Origin: DASQFQ01 sp963811595
GTDB taxonomy: Bacteria > Actinomycetota > Thermoleophilia > Solirubrobacterales > Solirubrobacteraceae
DNA length: 64,000 nucleotides
Reading direction: 5' to 3'
Assembly (NCBI GenBank): GCA_963811595.1
Contig: CAWERW010000014.1
Location: 10,331-74,330, forward strand
The position numbers were made by a program, and so were the translations under genes. Shown in pieces: positions 50,391 through 58,996 of this stretch. The notes beneath the pieces were generated by a model. It was given only the letters and a program-made list of their open reading frames with translations. It was not told the DNA's origin and made no database searches. The number at the start of each line of letters is the position of its first letter. Within the stretch, counting starts at the first letter, position 1.

Positions 50391-50843
50391 TCACTTGATC
50401 CGCAGCTCGATCGCCTCTCCCGGCGCGAGCAGCATCGTCAGACCGCTGCGCGGGTCGCGCGGCGACGCGCGCTGCTCCCGCAGCACGACGGCCGCCCACG
50501 GGCGCCCCGCGTCGAGCTCGGGCGCGATCTCCGCGGCGAGCTCGCGGGGGACGAAGCCGAGCTGCTCGCCGCCCGCGTGGACGGCGATCGCGTTGGCGTC
50601 GTGCTCGTTTGCCGGGTCGCGCCGCAGCTCGAGCGGCCGCCCCGGCGCGACCGCATCGGAGGCGAGCGCGGCGCCGTGGTGGCGCCCCGCGCCCGCCACG
50701 CCCGCGACGTGCAGCCCGCGCTGGGCGAGCTGCGGTGCGTCGCGGGCGAGGTAGGCGCCAGTGTCGGGATCGACGAGCTGGTACCCCGCCAGCCAGATCT
50801 GGCCGCCGTCCTCGGGGTACCAGTAGCGCTCGGCGAGCTCGAC
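50391..50843 (-). CDS. HIRAN-domain protein, start unresolved
   Basis: About 150 residues ending in ELRIK and a stop. Conserved HIRAN features: PGRPLELRRDPANEHDANAI (R-x-P-x-N-x-H-D-x-N-A-I), GFVPRELAAEIAPELD and SPRDPRSGLTMLLAPGEAIE. HIRAN domains recognise free 3' DNA ends in repair and remodelling proteins; stand-alone forms like this are frequent in actinobacteria. No ATG/GTG/TTG lies in a sensible place: coding features begin near 50843 with GTC, and the earliest internal GTG would remove ~50 residues. The gene may start at a rare codon or be damaged. Confidence 0.6.
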   Translation of the reverse strand, partial: VELAERYWYPEDGGQIWLAGYQLVDPDTGAYLARDAPQLAQRGLHVAGVAGAGRHHGAALASDAVAPGRPLELRRDPANEHDANAIAVHAGGEQLGFVPRELAAEIAPELDAGRPWAAVVLREQRASPRDPRSGLTMLLAPGEAIELRIK

Positions 50844-50851
50844 GTCGACGG

Positions 50852-51802
50852 CTACCTGAATGTCCGGATCTTGAACGACCGGCCGTTGTTCGATGCGTAC
50901 TGGCCGTTGGCGACGCCGGTCCAGATGCGGTACGTGCCGCCGCGGTTGATCTTGTGGTTCTTCGAGTAGCGACCGCCGCTGCGCACGACCGTGCCGCCGA
51001 CGGTGACCCACTGGCCGTTGCGCTTCTTCTGGATCGCGATCTGCTGGCCCGTACCGGCCGGCTTGACCGTCCCCGAGAAGCGGATGCGCTTGCCACGCTG
51101 CACGCGCCGCTTGTTGACCTTCGACGACACGTACGGCTTGACGCCGATCGTCACGATCGGGCTCTGGACCTCCGGGCGCTGCGGCATGAGCACCCGTACC
51201 TGGGTGTTGGCGCCCACCGACAGGATCGGGAACGAGAAGCCGCCGGTGGCGTTCGTGACCTGCTCGTTGCCGAAGTTGCTGAAGCCGGCGGTGTACGGCC
51301 AGGCGCTCACCTGCAGCACGATCCGGCGGTTCGCGTTGTCCGTGCCCGTCAGCGTGCCCACGAGCGTCGTCGCAGAGTCAGCGGCCTTGACCGGGTTCGG
51401 CGTTGCGGCGAGCGAGACGCCGAGCGGCTGGCGCCGCGTCGTGAACGAGCGGCGGTCACCGAGCGTCGTGCCCGAGCCGTTGCGGGCGACGTACCGGTAG
51501 AAGTAGCGCGTCTGCGGCGCCAGGCCGCCGATGTCGACGCTCACGTTGCGGGGGTTCGCCCCGGCGCCGGCCGCGACCGGGGCGGTCTCGGTGCCGAACG
51601 CGATCGTCGTGCCGTACTGGATGTAGTACTGCGTCGCCTCGTTGTTCGGATCGACCCTTCCGTTGACCCGCGCGCTGTTGAACGTGACGTTCGCGGCTGC
51701 GCCCGTCGTGACGGCCGGCTTCGCGGCCAGCGCGGACGCGGGCACGAAAAGCCCGACGACGACGGCGCTCAGCACGAGCGCTCCCAACCCCTTCGATCGC
51801 AT
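50852..51802 (-). CDS. Secreted Fn3-like / beta-sandwich protein
   Basis: 316 residues from ATG. A signal peptide (MRSKGLGALVLSAVVVGLFV, cleavage at SALA) precedes a fibronectin-III-like domain (about 32-120: ATQYYIQYGTTIAFGTETAP; PQTRYFYRYVARNGSG). A second beta domain follows, then a C-terminal module, VQRGKRIRFSGTVKPAGTGQ and KKRNGQWVTVGG. It is a cell-surface or extracellular protein of unknown ligand. It ends nine bases before the point where HIRAN coding begins. Confidence 0.75.
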   Translation of the reverse strand: MRSKGLGALVLSAVVVGLFVPASALAAKPAVTTGAAANVTFNSARVNGRVDPNNEATQYYIQYGTTIAFGTETAPVAAGAGANPRNVSVDIGGLAPQTRYFYRYVARNGSGTTLGDRRSFTTRRQPLGVSLAATPNPVKAADSATTLVGTLTGTDNANRRIVLQVSAWPYTAGFSNFGNEQVTNATGGFSFPILSVGANTQVRVLMPQRPEVQSPIVTIGVKPYVSSKVNKRRVQRGKRIRFSGTVKPAGTGQQIAIQKKRNGQWVTVGGTVVRSGGRYSKNHKINRGGTYRIWTGVANGQYASNNGRSFKIRTFR

Positions 51803-51829
51803 CTGTGTGGTCCTCCCGGACGTAGACGT

Positions 51830-51843
51830 TCTGACCCCTACTT
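51830..51843. repeat. Half-REP relic
   Basis: TCTGACCCCTACTT matches 14 consecutive bases of the reverse complement of the left REP at 16 kb. It lies in the intergenic gap before the Fn3-like gene; the rest of the hairpin is absent. Confidence 0.55.
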
Positions 51844-51885
51844 CGATGGCAACACGGCGAATCCCGTAAGGAAGCGGTGCTGCCG

Positions 51886-53352
51886 CTAGGCGTGCGCGAC
51901 GGGCCGCTTGCCGCAGATCGCGGTCTCGAGCTCGTCGAGCGCGGCGGCGGTGCCGTCCATCAGCGCCCACGCGTCGTCGACCTGGTCGCGGTCGGCGATG
52001 ATCCCGAAGTCGACGTGGTCGCGGTAGCTCATGACCGTCATGTTGAGCCCGACGCCGTCGATCACGACCGACACCGGGAAGTGCGCCTGCAGCTCCGCGC
52101 CCGCGCAGTAGAGCGGCTCGCGCGGTCCGGGCACGTTGGAGATCACGAGGTTGAGCGGCGGGCGCGTGCGGCCGAGGATGTCCATCGTCGTGCGCGCGGC
52201 GCGCGCCGCCACGGCGGGCGGGATGAAGCTCGTCGCGTCGGTCAGCAGGTCGGCGGGCAGCGCGCGGTGGTGCTCCTTCGCGCCGCGCAGGTACTCGTGC
52301 GCCCGCATCAGGCGCTCGCGCGGGTCCTCCACGTTCGTCGGGATCGGGACGATCATCGTCGAGATCCGGTTGCCGAACGTGCCGGCCTCCTCCTCGCCGC
52401 GCACGGACACGGGGATCATCGCCACCAGCGGCTCCTCCGGCAGCTCGTCGCGCGCGAGCAGCCAGTCGCGCACCGCGGTCGCGCACAGCGCCACCACGAC
52501 GTCGTTGACCGTGATGCCGAGCTCGTTCTTGAGCCGCTTGACGGTGTCGAGCGAGAGCGAGCCGAACGCGAACCGGCGGTGCGGCGAGACGCGGCCGTTG
52601 AAGCTCGTCTTCGGCGGCCGCGCGGCGGTGACCTCGAGGATCGAGGGATCCTCGCCGCGCGCCTGCGACAGCGCGCGCGTCAGCTGCGGCACGCCCGGGA
52701 ACGCGTTGGCGCCCGGCAGGGCGATCAGGTTCGGCAGCGCGCTCGGGAGCGAGCGCAGCGCGCGCAGCGGCTGGCGCGGGATGCCGAGCAGCCCGCGGCC
52801 GAGCATCTCGAGATCGCCCGGCACGCGCTCGCCGGCGGGGCCGTCGGGCTTGGGCGGCAGCTCGCGCCCCTCCGGGCTCGAGTCGAGCAGGACGCCGAGG
52901 ATCTCGTTGCCCGACACGCCGTCGACCATCGAGTGGTGGACCTTGGTCAGCAGCGCCGCGCGCCCGTCCTGCAGGCCCTGGATCAGATACAGCTCCCACA
53001 GCGGGCGGGAGCGGTCGAGCGGGCGGGCGAAGATGCGCGCGACCGTCTCGGCCAGCCGCCGGTCGTCGCCCGGCGGCGGCACCGCGCTCTCGCGGATGTG
53101 GAAGTCGAGGTCGAAGTCCCGGTCCTCGACCCAGTACGGCAGGTCGATCCCGAACGGCACCTGCTTGAGCCGCCAGCGGAACGGCGGCAGCATGTGGATG
53201 CGCTCGGACAGGAGGCGGCAGATGTCGGCGATCTCGAGCGTGCCGCCGGGCGCCGTCGCAGGGTCATAGACCGCGAGCCCACCCACGTGTCCGTACGTGC
53301 TCGCGGTCTCCACCCCCAGGAACTGCGCGTCCAGGCTCGTGAGCTGGCGCAT
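51886..53352 (-). CDS. Wax ester synthase / diacylglycerol acyltransferase (WS/DGAT)
   Basis: 488 residues from ATG. The catalytic KVHHSMVDGVSGNEIL motif (HHxxxDG, about 138-144) and the family PLW motif in DRSRPLWELYLIQG, plus NLVISNVPGPREPLYCAGAE near the C-terminus, identify the WS/DGAT family. These bifunctional enzymes esterify acyl-CoA to diacylglycerol or fatty alcohol. With the fused acyl-CoA reductase at 17.5-19.5 kb this genome could make wax esters, although the genes are 32 kb apart. Confidence 0.93.
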   Translation of the reverse strand: MRQLTSLDAQFLGVETASTYGHVGGLAVYDPATAPGGTLEIADICRLLSERIHMLPPFRWRLKQVPFGIDLPYWVEDRDFDLDFHIRESAVPPPGDDRRLAETVARIFARPLDRSRPLWELYLIQGLQDGRAALLTKVHHSMVDGVSGNEILGVLLDSSPEGRELPPKPDGPAGERVPGDLEMLGRGLLGIPRQPLRALRSLPSALPNLIALPGANAFPGVPQLTRALSQARGEDPSILEVTAARPPKTSFNGRVSPHRRFAFGSLSLDTVKRLKNELGITVNDVVVALCATAVRDWLLARDELPEEPLVAMIPVSVRGEEEAGTFGNRISTMIVPIPTNVEDPRERLMRAHEYLRGAKEHHRALPADLLTDATSFIPPAVAARAARTTMDILGRTRPPLNLVISNVPGPREPLYCAGAELQAHFPVSVVIDGVGLNMTVMSYRDHVDFGIIADRDQVDDAWALMDGTAAALDELETAICGKRPVAHA

Positions 53353-53388
53353 ACTCGAGTCGTGCCCGGTCCGGGCGCGGCCGGAACC

Positions 53389-54045
53389 TCAGCGCACGAC
53401 GACCCGCTTGTAGTCGCTGTACGGGTACGGGCTGACCCAGCTGCGCGACTGGCTGAAGCGCACGCGGTATGTGCCCGGCCGCACGCCCTTGAAGTCGAAC
53501 TCGCGGAAGCGCACGCGCAGCGACCCGCACGGCCCGGTCAGGCGGCCGAGGCGCAGTGTCTTGACGACCTTCCCGCGCAGCCGGTAGTGGGCGTAGAGCA
53601 CGCGCGGGCCTGCGATGAAGCCGTCGGCCTCGAGCTGCCGTACGCGGCCCGGCCGCCCGCGGGCGGGCCCGTCGGTGTTCCACGGTCGGTAGTAGGCGCC
53701 GAAGGACGAGAGCGTGGCGTCGATCGTCGCCGACTGCGAGCTGGCAACGTCGCGCGCGCTGATCGTGAGCGCGCTGCGCGCGTCCTGGATCTCCGGGGTG
53801 TCGTCGATCGAGGTGATCGTGCCGGCCTGGCTCGCGGTCAGCTCGAAGCGGCCCGCGAGCTCGCCGTCCGGATAGGTGCCGGTGATTTCGACCGGCCCCC
53901 CTGGGGTGAAGCCCGAGCCGGTCATGCCGATGGTGGTGAACTGCGCGTAGCAGGGACGGTCGAGCTCGAGCGCGGGCGCGGCCGCCGCGCTCGCGGGGCC
54001 GGCGAGGGACACGGCGAGAGGGAGGAGTGCGGTGAGTTTGTGCAT
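53389..54045 (-). CDS. Secreted protein of unknown function
   Basis: 218 residues from ATG. Signal peptide MHKLTALLPLAVSLAGPASA, then a first beta domain (GMTGSGFTPGGPVEITGTYP) and a second (KTLRLGRLTGPCGSLRVRFR; GTYRVRFSQSRSWVSPYPYS), and a VVVR end. It resembles the Ig-like beta modules of the other secreted proteins here. Two Cys (PCYAQF and GPCGSL) could form a disulfide. Confidence 0.7.
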   Translation of the reverse strand: MHKLTALLPLAVSLAGPASAAAAPALELDRPCYAQFTTIGMTGSGFTPGGPVEITGTYPDGELAGRFELTASQAGTITSIDDTPEIQDARSALTISARDVASSQSATIDATLSSFGAYYRPWNTDGPARGRPGRVRQLEADGFIAGPRVLYAHYRLRGKVVKTLRLGRLTGPCGSLRVRFREFDFKGVRPGTYRVRFSQSRSWVSPYPYSDYKRVVVR

Positions 54046-54108
54046 GACCGCAGCGTCCTGCCGCCCGCGCGCCGCCGCCAGGCATCAAAGGTGTGAACGG
54101 AGCGCCAC

Positions 54109-55140
54109 CTACGCGGCGGCGAGCGTGCTGCTGACGGCGTCGAGCGCGGTCGCGATGTCCTCCGCGCCGACGTCGAGGTGGGTGACCGCGCGGACCGTCC
54201 GCTCGTCGAGCGCGCCCATGATCACGCCGTTGACCGCGAGCTGCGTGCACACGGAGCGGGCGTCGCTCACCTGGAACACGACGATGTTGGTGGCGACCGC
54301 GGCGGGATCGATCTCGACCCCGGGGATGTCGGCCAGGCCGCGCGCCAGCGTGCGCGCGTTGTCGTGATCCATCGCGAGCCGCTCGACGTGGTGGTCGAGC
54401 GCCCACAGTGCGCCCGCCGCCACGATGCCGGCCTGGCGCAGCGCGCCGCCCATCATCTGCTTGTAGCGCCACGCCTCCTCGATCAGCTCCCGCGAGCCGG
54501 CCAGCACCGCGCCCATCGGGGCGCCGAGGCCCTTCGAGAAGTCGATCCAGGCGGTGTCGAAGCCCTCCGTCCACTCCGTGGTCGGGATGCCGCTGGCGAC
54601 GACGGCGTTCATCAGCCGCGCGCCGTCCATGTGCAGCCGCAGGTCGTTCGCCTTCGCCACCTCGACGACCTCGCGCAGCTGAGCGAGCGGCCACACGTGG
54701 CCGCCGGCGAGGTTGGTGGTCTGCTCGACGGAGACGAGCCGCGAGCGCGGGTGGTAGCGGTCGCCGGGCGGGCGCATCGCGGCTGCGAGCGTCCGCGCGT
54801 CGAACATGCCGCGCTCACCGTCGAGCGGGCACAGCACCGTGCCGGAGATCGCCGCCGGCCCGCCGGCTTCGGCCTTGATCGGGTGCGAGATGCGGTGCAG
54901 GTACGCCTCGTCGCCGCCGGCACGGATGTGGAGCCGGAAGCCGATCGCGTTGCACATCGTGCCCGAGGGCAGGAAGACCGCGGCCTCGAAGCCGAGCAGC
55001 TCCGCGACGCGCTCGCAGAGCGCGTTCACAGTCGGGTCGCCGAAGTGCTGCTCGTCGCCGACCTCGGCCTCCGCCATCGCCCGGCGCATCTCGGGCGTCG
55101 GGCGGGTCTGGGTGTCGGAGTAGAGATTGACCCGCGACAT
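54109..55140 (-). CDS. ltaE: Low-specificity L-threonine aldolase
   Basis: 343 residues from the ATG at 55140 (MSRVNLYSDTQTRPTPEM; an upstream GTG is possible). Type I fold PLP enzyme with GDPTVNALCERVAELLGFEA, FLPSGTMCNAIGF, LHMDGARLMNAVVASG and the PLP lysine in WIDFSKGLGAPMGAVL. It cleaves threonine or allo-threonine to glycine and acetaldehyde. It is preceded by the strong terminator of the upstream gene. Confidence 0.92.
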   Translation of the reverse strand: MSRVNLYSDTQTRPTPEMRRAMAEAEVGDEQHFGDPTVNALCERVAELLGFEAAVFLPSGTMCNAIGFRLHIRAGGDEAYLHRISHPIKAEAGGPAAISGTVLCPLDGERGMFDARTLAAAMRPPGDRYHPRSRLVSVEQTTNLAGGHVWPLAQLREVVEVAKANDLRLHMDGARLMNAVVASGIPTTEWTEGFDTAWIDFSKGLGAPMGAVLAGSRELIEEAWRYKQMMGGALRQAGIVAAGALWALDHHVERLAMDHDNARTLARGLADIPGVEIDPAAVATNIVVFQVSDARSVCTQLAVNGVIMGALDERTVRAVTHLDVGAEDIATALDAVSSTLAAA

Positions 55141-55141
55141 T

Positions 55142-55171
55142 GCCGGGGGCACGCTAGCGCGTGCCCCCGGC
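55142..55171. terminator. Perfect 13-bp stem hairpin terminator
   Basis: GCCGGGGGCACGC, loop TAGC, GCGTGCCCCCGGC: 13 paired bases without mismatch. It starts 13 bases after the stop of the glycoside hydrolase-like gene and ends just before the threonine aldolase start, both on the minus strand. Confidence 0.85.
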
Positions 55172-55183
55172 GTGCGGAAGCCT

Positions 55184-56101
55184 CTAGCGGGGGAGGCCCC
55201 TGATGCTGCGGCGGAACTGGTTGTACGCGGGACGGGCCGAGCCGTCCGGGTCGACCAGGCCGGCGTCGAAGCGCGCCGAGCGCGGCTCGCCGAAGTAGCG
55301 GTAGACGTAGATCCGCTTCGTCCGCTTGTAGCGCCGGGCGAGCTTGAACATGTACTTCGTGCGCGACGCGGCGCGCCGCTCGGAGTACGGGAAGTCCTTG
55401 CCGAACTTCACGATGCCGCCGGTCTCGGTCAGCCACAGCTGGCCCTTCGTGACGGACAGCACGTTGCGCACGCCCTTGGACTGGCGGCGGTTGACGTCCT
55501 TGTAGTTGTGCAGGCCCCAGATGCGCCCCTTGCTCTTCGTCGCGCGCTGGAACTTGCGCAGGTAGCGCTTGACGTCGCTCGAGTCGAGCAGGTCGGCCGC
55601 CATGACCGTGCACTTCTTGCACGCGCTCTTCATCGCCTTGTAGTAGCGAGCGGCGAGCTTCGGCTTGCGGTACGTGGGCTGCGAGACGTGGTTGACCTCG
55701 TTCCACGGGGTGAACGTCTTCGTGTACGGGAACTCCTTGCGGAACGCCTTGACGGCGCTCGTGTAGGCCCGCTTGCTCGGCGCACGGCACGCCTTCTTCT
55801 TCGAGTACCGGTTGTTGACGAAGCAGCCGCGGGTGGCCGAGAACGTGACGAGCACGTCCTGGCGCTTGGCGCGGGAGGCGTTCATGAACGCGGTGACCTC
55901 GGCGTGGTTGCCCGCATGCTTCGCGTAGTCCCACGGGAGGATGTACCGGACCCGCTTGAGCTTCAGCTTCGACCAGTTGGATTGATCGAACATCGCGGGG
56001 CTCTGCTCTGAAAGGCCCACTCGGACCTTCGCCTGTGCCGCGGGGGCCACCGTCAGGGCAGCCAGGAGCGCGGCGATGGGGAGGATCAGTCGATATCGCA
56101 T
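55184..56101 (-). CDS. Secreted clan-A-type glycoside hydrolase-like protein
   Basis: 305 residues from ATG. Signal peptide MRYRLILPIAALLAALTVAP (cleavage near AQA), then a TIM-barrel pattern. FTPWNEVNHVSQ has the Asn-Glu pair of a clan-A acid/base, and GQLWLTETGGIV the likely nucleophile Glu. Pro/Lys/Arg-rich loops with four Cys (CFVNN, ACRAP, SACKKC) suggest disulfides. It is related to families such as GH39/GH128; substrate unknown. Confidence 0.75.
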   Translation of the reverse strand: MRYRLILPIAALLAALTVAPAAQAKVRVGLSEQSPAMFDQSNWSKLKLKRVRYILPWDYAKHAGNHAEVTAFMNASRAKRQDVLVTFSATRGCFVNNRYSKKKACRAPSKRAYTSAVKAFRKEFPYTKTFTPWNEVNHVSQPTYRKPKLAARYYKAMKSACKKCTVMAADLLDSSDVKRYLRKFQRATKSKGRIWGLHNYKDVNRRQSKGVRNVLSVTKGQLWLTETGGIVKFGKDFPYSERRAASRTKYMFKLARRYKRTKRIYVYRYFGEPRSARFDAGLVDPDGSARPAYNQFRRSIRGLPR

Positions 56102-56169
56102 AGGGCACCTAACCTAGCCACCCCCCGCAGAGTTGCGGCGAGACACGGTTCGTAATCTTTGTTGCAGGG

Positions 56170-58017
56170 ATGACGAAACTCGCGGAGCAGCGCGCCGGCC
56201 TGCCGGACCAGCCGGGCGTCTATCTCTTCCGCGACGGGCGCGGCCGCGTCATCTACGTGGGCAAGGCGAAGTCGATCCGCAAGCGGGTCGCCTCGCACTT
56301 CTCGGCGCGCGGGGCGCTGCGCGAATTCATCGACAACATCGAGTACCTGGTCGTCGAGACCGAGGCGGAGGCGCTGCTCGCGGAGCAGAACTTCATCCGC
56401 CAGTACAAGCCGCGCTTCAACATCCGGCTGCGCGACGACAAGTCGTATCCGTACATCGCGATCTCGCTCGACGAGGACTTCCCGCGGGTCTACTTCACCC
56501 GCGAGCGCCACCGCAAGGAGCGCGCCTACTTCGGCCCCTACTCGTCGGCCAAGCGCGTGCGCGGCACGCTCGACCTGCTCGGCAAGATCTTCCTCTTCCG
56601 CTCCTGCGAGGGGCCTGAGCCGGGGCGGCGCTCGGGCTCGCCCTGCCTCGACTACTACATCAAGCGCTGCGGGGCGCCCTGCGTCGGCTACGTGTCGCGC
56701 GAGGAGTACCGCCGGGGCATCGACGGCGTGATCGCGTTCCTGTCCGGGCGCTTCCGCCAGATCGAGCGCGAGCTCGAGGACCGCATGTTCTTCGCCGCCG
56801 GCCAGCAGGACTACGAGCAGGCGACGATCGAGCGCAACCGCCTGCAGGCCGTGCGCGCGCTGCTCGAGCGCCAGCGCGTGGCCGACGACCGCGCGGGCAC
56901 CTACGACGCGGTCGCCGTCGCGGTCGACGCCACGGAGGCCAACGCGCAGGTCTTCCAGGTCCGCGACGGCGTGCTCTCCGATCGCCAGTCGTTCTACCTC
57001 GACAACGAGAGCGAGTACGGCGTCGCGCGCGCGAGCGAGGAGTTCCTGCTCCAGTACTACGCGAGCGCGATGTCGATCCCGGCGCTGATCGTCGTCCAGG
57101 GCGAGCTGGCCGATGGCTCCGAGCTCGACGTGCTGGCCGAGATGCTGTCCGAGCGCCGCGGCGGCCCGGTCGAGATCCGCGCCGCCGAGCGCGGCGGCAA
57201 GCGCCGCATCCTCGACCTCGCGCAGCGCAACGCGCAGCTCGCGCTCGACCAGGAGAAGCTGCGCTCCGAGCGTCGCCGCCAGCAGCGCGTCGAGGCGCTC
57301 GACGCGCTCCAGAAGGCACTGGCGCTCGATTCGCTGCCGGTGCGGATCGAGTGCTTCGACATCTCCAACATCGGCGGCACGCACACCGTCGCCTCGATGG
57401 TGGTGTTCGAGGGCGGCGCCCCGAAGAAGTCCGATTACCGTCGCTTCACGATCAGGACCGTCGAGGGCAGCGACGATTTCGCCTCGATGGCCGAGGTGCT
57501 CTCCCGCCGCTCCGCGCAATTCGAGAAGCAGGCCGAGCGCTCCCCCTACGACGCGGAGCGCGACGCGTCGTTCGCGGCGCTCCCGAACCTCGTCGTGATC
57601 GACGGCGGGCCGGGCCAGCTGTCGGCCGGCCTCGAGCCGCTCGCGCCGTTCCGCGAGCGCGGCGTGGCGGTCGTCTCGCTGGCGAAGCGGATCGAGGAGG
57701 TGTTCTTCCCCGGACGCGCCGAGCCGCTGCGGCTCGCCCACGACACGCCCGAGCTGCAGCTGCTCCAGCGCGTGCGCGACGAGGCCCACCGCTTCGCGAT
57801 CACGCACCACCGCAGCCGCCGCGACAAGGCGATGACCGAGTCGGTGATGGACGACCTGCCGGGCATCGGGCCGGCGCGCAAGCGCGCGCTGCTCAAGCAC
57901 TTCGGCTCGCCCGAGGCGGTGCTCGCGGCGCCGCGCGACGCGCTCGAGGCGGTCCCCGGCGTGCCCCAGAAGGTCGCGCGCGAGCTCTACGCCCATCTCA
58001 ATCGGACCGGTCGATGA
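56170..58017 (+). CDS. uvrC: Excinuclease ABC subunit C
   Basis: 615 residues, usual UvrC length. GIY-YIG nuclease domain (GVYLFRDGRGRVIYVGKAKS, about 16-35), a UVR domain near 200-235 (IERELEDRMFFAAGQQDYEQ), a middle RNase H-like endonuclease domain (IECFDISNIGGTHTVASMVV; LVVIDGGPGQLSAGLE) and a C-terminal double HhH (DLPGIGPARKRALLKHFGSP). It makes both incisions in nucleotide excision repair with UvrB. Its stop overlaps the rapZ ATG. It diverges from the glycoside hydrolase gene across 68 bases. Confidence 0.97.
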   Translation: MTKLAEQRAGLPDQPGVYLFRDGRGRVIYVGKAKSIRKRVASHFSARGALREFIDNIEYLVVETEAEALLAEQNFIRQYKPRFNIRLRDDKSYPYIAISLDEDFPRVYFTRERHRKERAYFGPYSSAKRVRGTLDLLGKIFLFRSCEGPEPGRRSGSPCLDYYIKRCGAPCVGYVSREEYRRGIDGVIAFLSGRFRQIERELEDRMFFAAGQQDYEQATIERNRLQAVRALLERQRVADDRAGTYDAVAVAVDATEANAQVFQVRDGVLSDRQSFYLDNESEYGVARASEEFLLQYYASAMSIPALIVVQGELADGSELDVLAEMLSERRGGPVEIRAAERGGKRRILDLAQRNAQLALDQEKLRSERRRQQRVEALDALQKALALDSLPVRIECFDISNIGGTHTVASMVVFEGGAPKKSDYRRFTIRTVEGSDDFASMAEVLSRRSAQFEKQAERSPYDAERDASFAALPNLVVIDGGPGQLSAGLEPLAPFRERGVAVVSLAKRIEEVFFPGRAEPLRLAHDTPELQLLQRVRDEAHRFAITHHRSRRDKAMTESVMDDLPGIGPARKRALLKHFGSPEAVLAAPRDALEAVPGVPQKVARELYAHLNRTGR

Positions 58018-58943
58018 GCCACAATGTGGGGATGAGCGGTAACGGGCGCGTCCCGCCCGGCTCGAACCTCGTCGACCTCGTGCTCATCTCGGGCCAGTCC
58101 GGCGCGGGGAAGTCGTCCGCGATGAACGTGTTCGAGGACGCCGGCTACTTCTGCGTCGACAACCTGCCGGCCGAGATGATCCGCTCGCTGGCCGGCCTGT
58201 TCATGCACGACGGCTCGAAGGTCGAGCGCGCCGCCGTCGTCTCCGACCTCCGCGGCGGCGAGTACTTCGGCGGCCTCGCGCGGGTGATCGAGACGCTGCG
58301 CTCCGACGAGGTCGCGCACCGCGTGATCTACCTGTGCGCGGACGACGAGACGCTGCTCAACCGCTACAAGGAGACCCGCCGGCGGCATCCGCTCGCGCCG
58401 TCGGGCAGCGTCATCGACGGCATCCGCAAGGAGGCGGACCTTCTCGCCCCGATCAAGGAGCTCGCCGACTCCGTGATCGACACGTCCGGCATGACCGCCG
58501 CGATGCTGCGGCGCAAGGTCGCCAACGAGCTGCTGGAGGAGAAGTCGCCGCGCCGGCTGACGGTGACGTTCGGCTCGTTCGGCCACAAGCACGGCCCGCC
58601 GCGCGACGCCGACCTCGCGTTCGACGTGCGCTTCCTGCCCAACCCGCACTACGAGGCCGACCTGCGCCCGCTCACCGGGTTCGACACGCGGATCGTCGAG
58701 TACGTCGGCCGCGACGGCCGGCTCGAGGAGTTCTACGAGCGCGTCGTCCCGCTGCTCGACTACCTGCTCCCGCAGTACGTCGGCGAGGGCAAGGCCCACC
58801 TCGTCATCGCGATCGGCTGCACCGGCGGCCGCCACCGCTCGGTGGTGATCGCCGAGCACCTCGCATCGCACTTCCGTTCCGACGATCGCTACTTCGTCGA
58901 GGTTCAGCACCGGGACGTGGATCGCGCCCCGACGCGGGCGTAA
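58014..58943 (+). CDS. rapZ: RapZ-family nucleotide-binding protein (YvcJ)
   Basis: 309 residues; the ATG overlaps the uvrC stop (ATGA), with another ATG six codons on. Walker A is LISGQSGAGKSSAMN, followed by EDAGYFCVDNLPAEM, a family signature. TFGSFGHKHGPPRDADLAFD, DVRFLPNPHYEADLRPLTGF and IGCTGGRHRSVVIAEHL follow in the usual order. In proteobacteria RapZ guides RNase E; in Gram-positives YvcJ binds nucleotides, with a role in growth-linked metabolism. Confidence 0.95.
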   Translation: MSHNVGMSGNGRVPPGSNLVDLVLISGQSGAGKSSAMNVFEDAGYFCVDNLPAEMIRSLAGLFMHDGSKVERAAVVSDLRGGEYFGGLARVIETLRSDEVAHRVIYLCADDETLLNRYKETRRRHPLAPSGSVIDGIRKEADLLAPIKELADSVIDTSGMTAAMLRRKVANELLEEKSPRRLTVTFGSFGHKHGPPRDADLAFDVRFLPNPHYEADLRPLTGFDTRIVEYVGRDGRLEEFYERVVPLLDYLLPQYVGEGKAHLVIAIGCTGGRHRSVVIAEHLASHFRSDDRYFVEVQHRDVDRAPTRA

Positions 58944-58996
58944 GCCGCCCGCTAGCCTGCTCGCCTCCAGAGGCGATTTCGGAGGGTTCCAGGGTC

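Noticed and set aside
55029..55035. GTTCAC core inside the threonine aldolase gene as PHO box
   Set aside because: Single core without an 11-bp partner and within coding sequence. Similar isolated cores occur in other genes.
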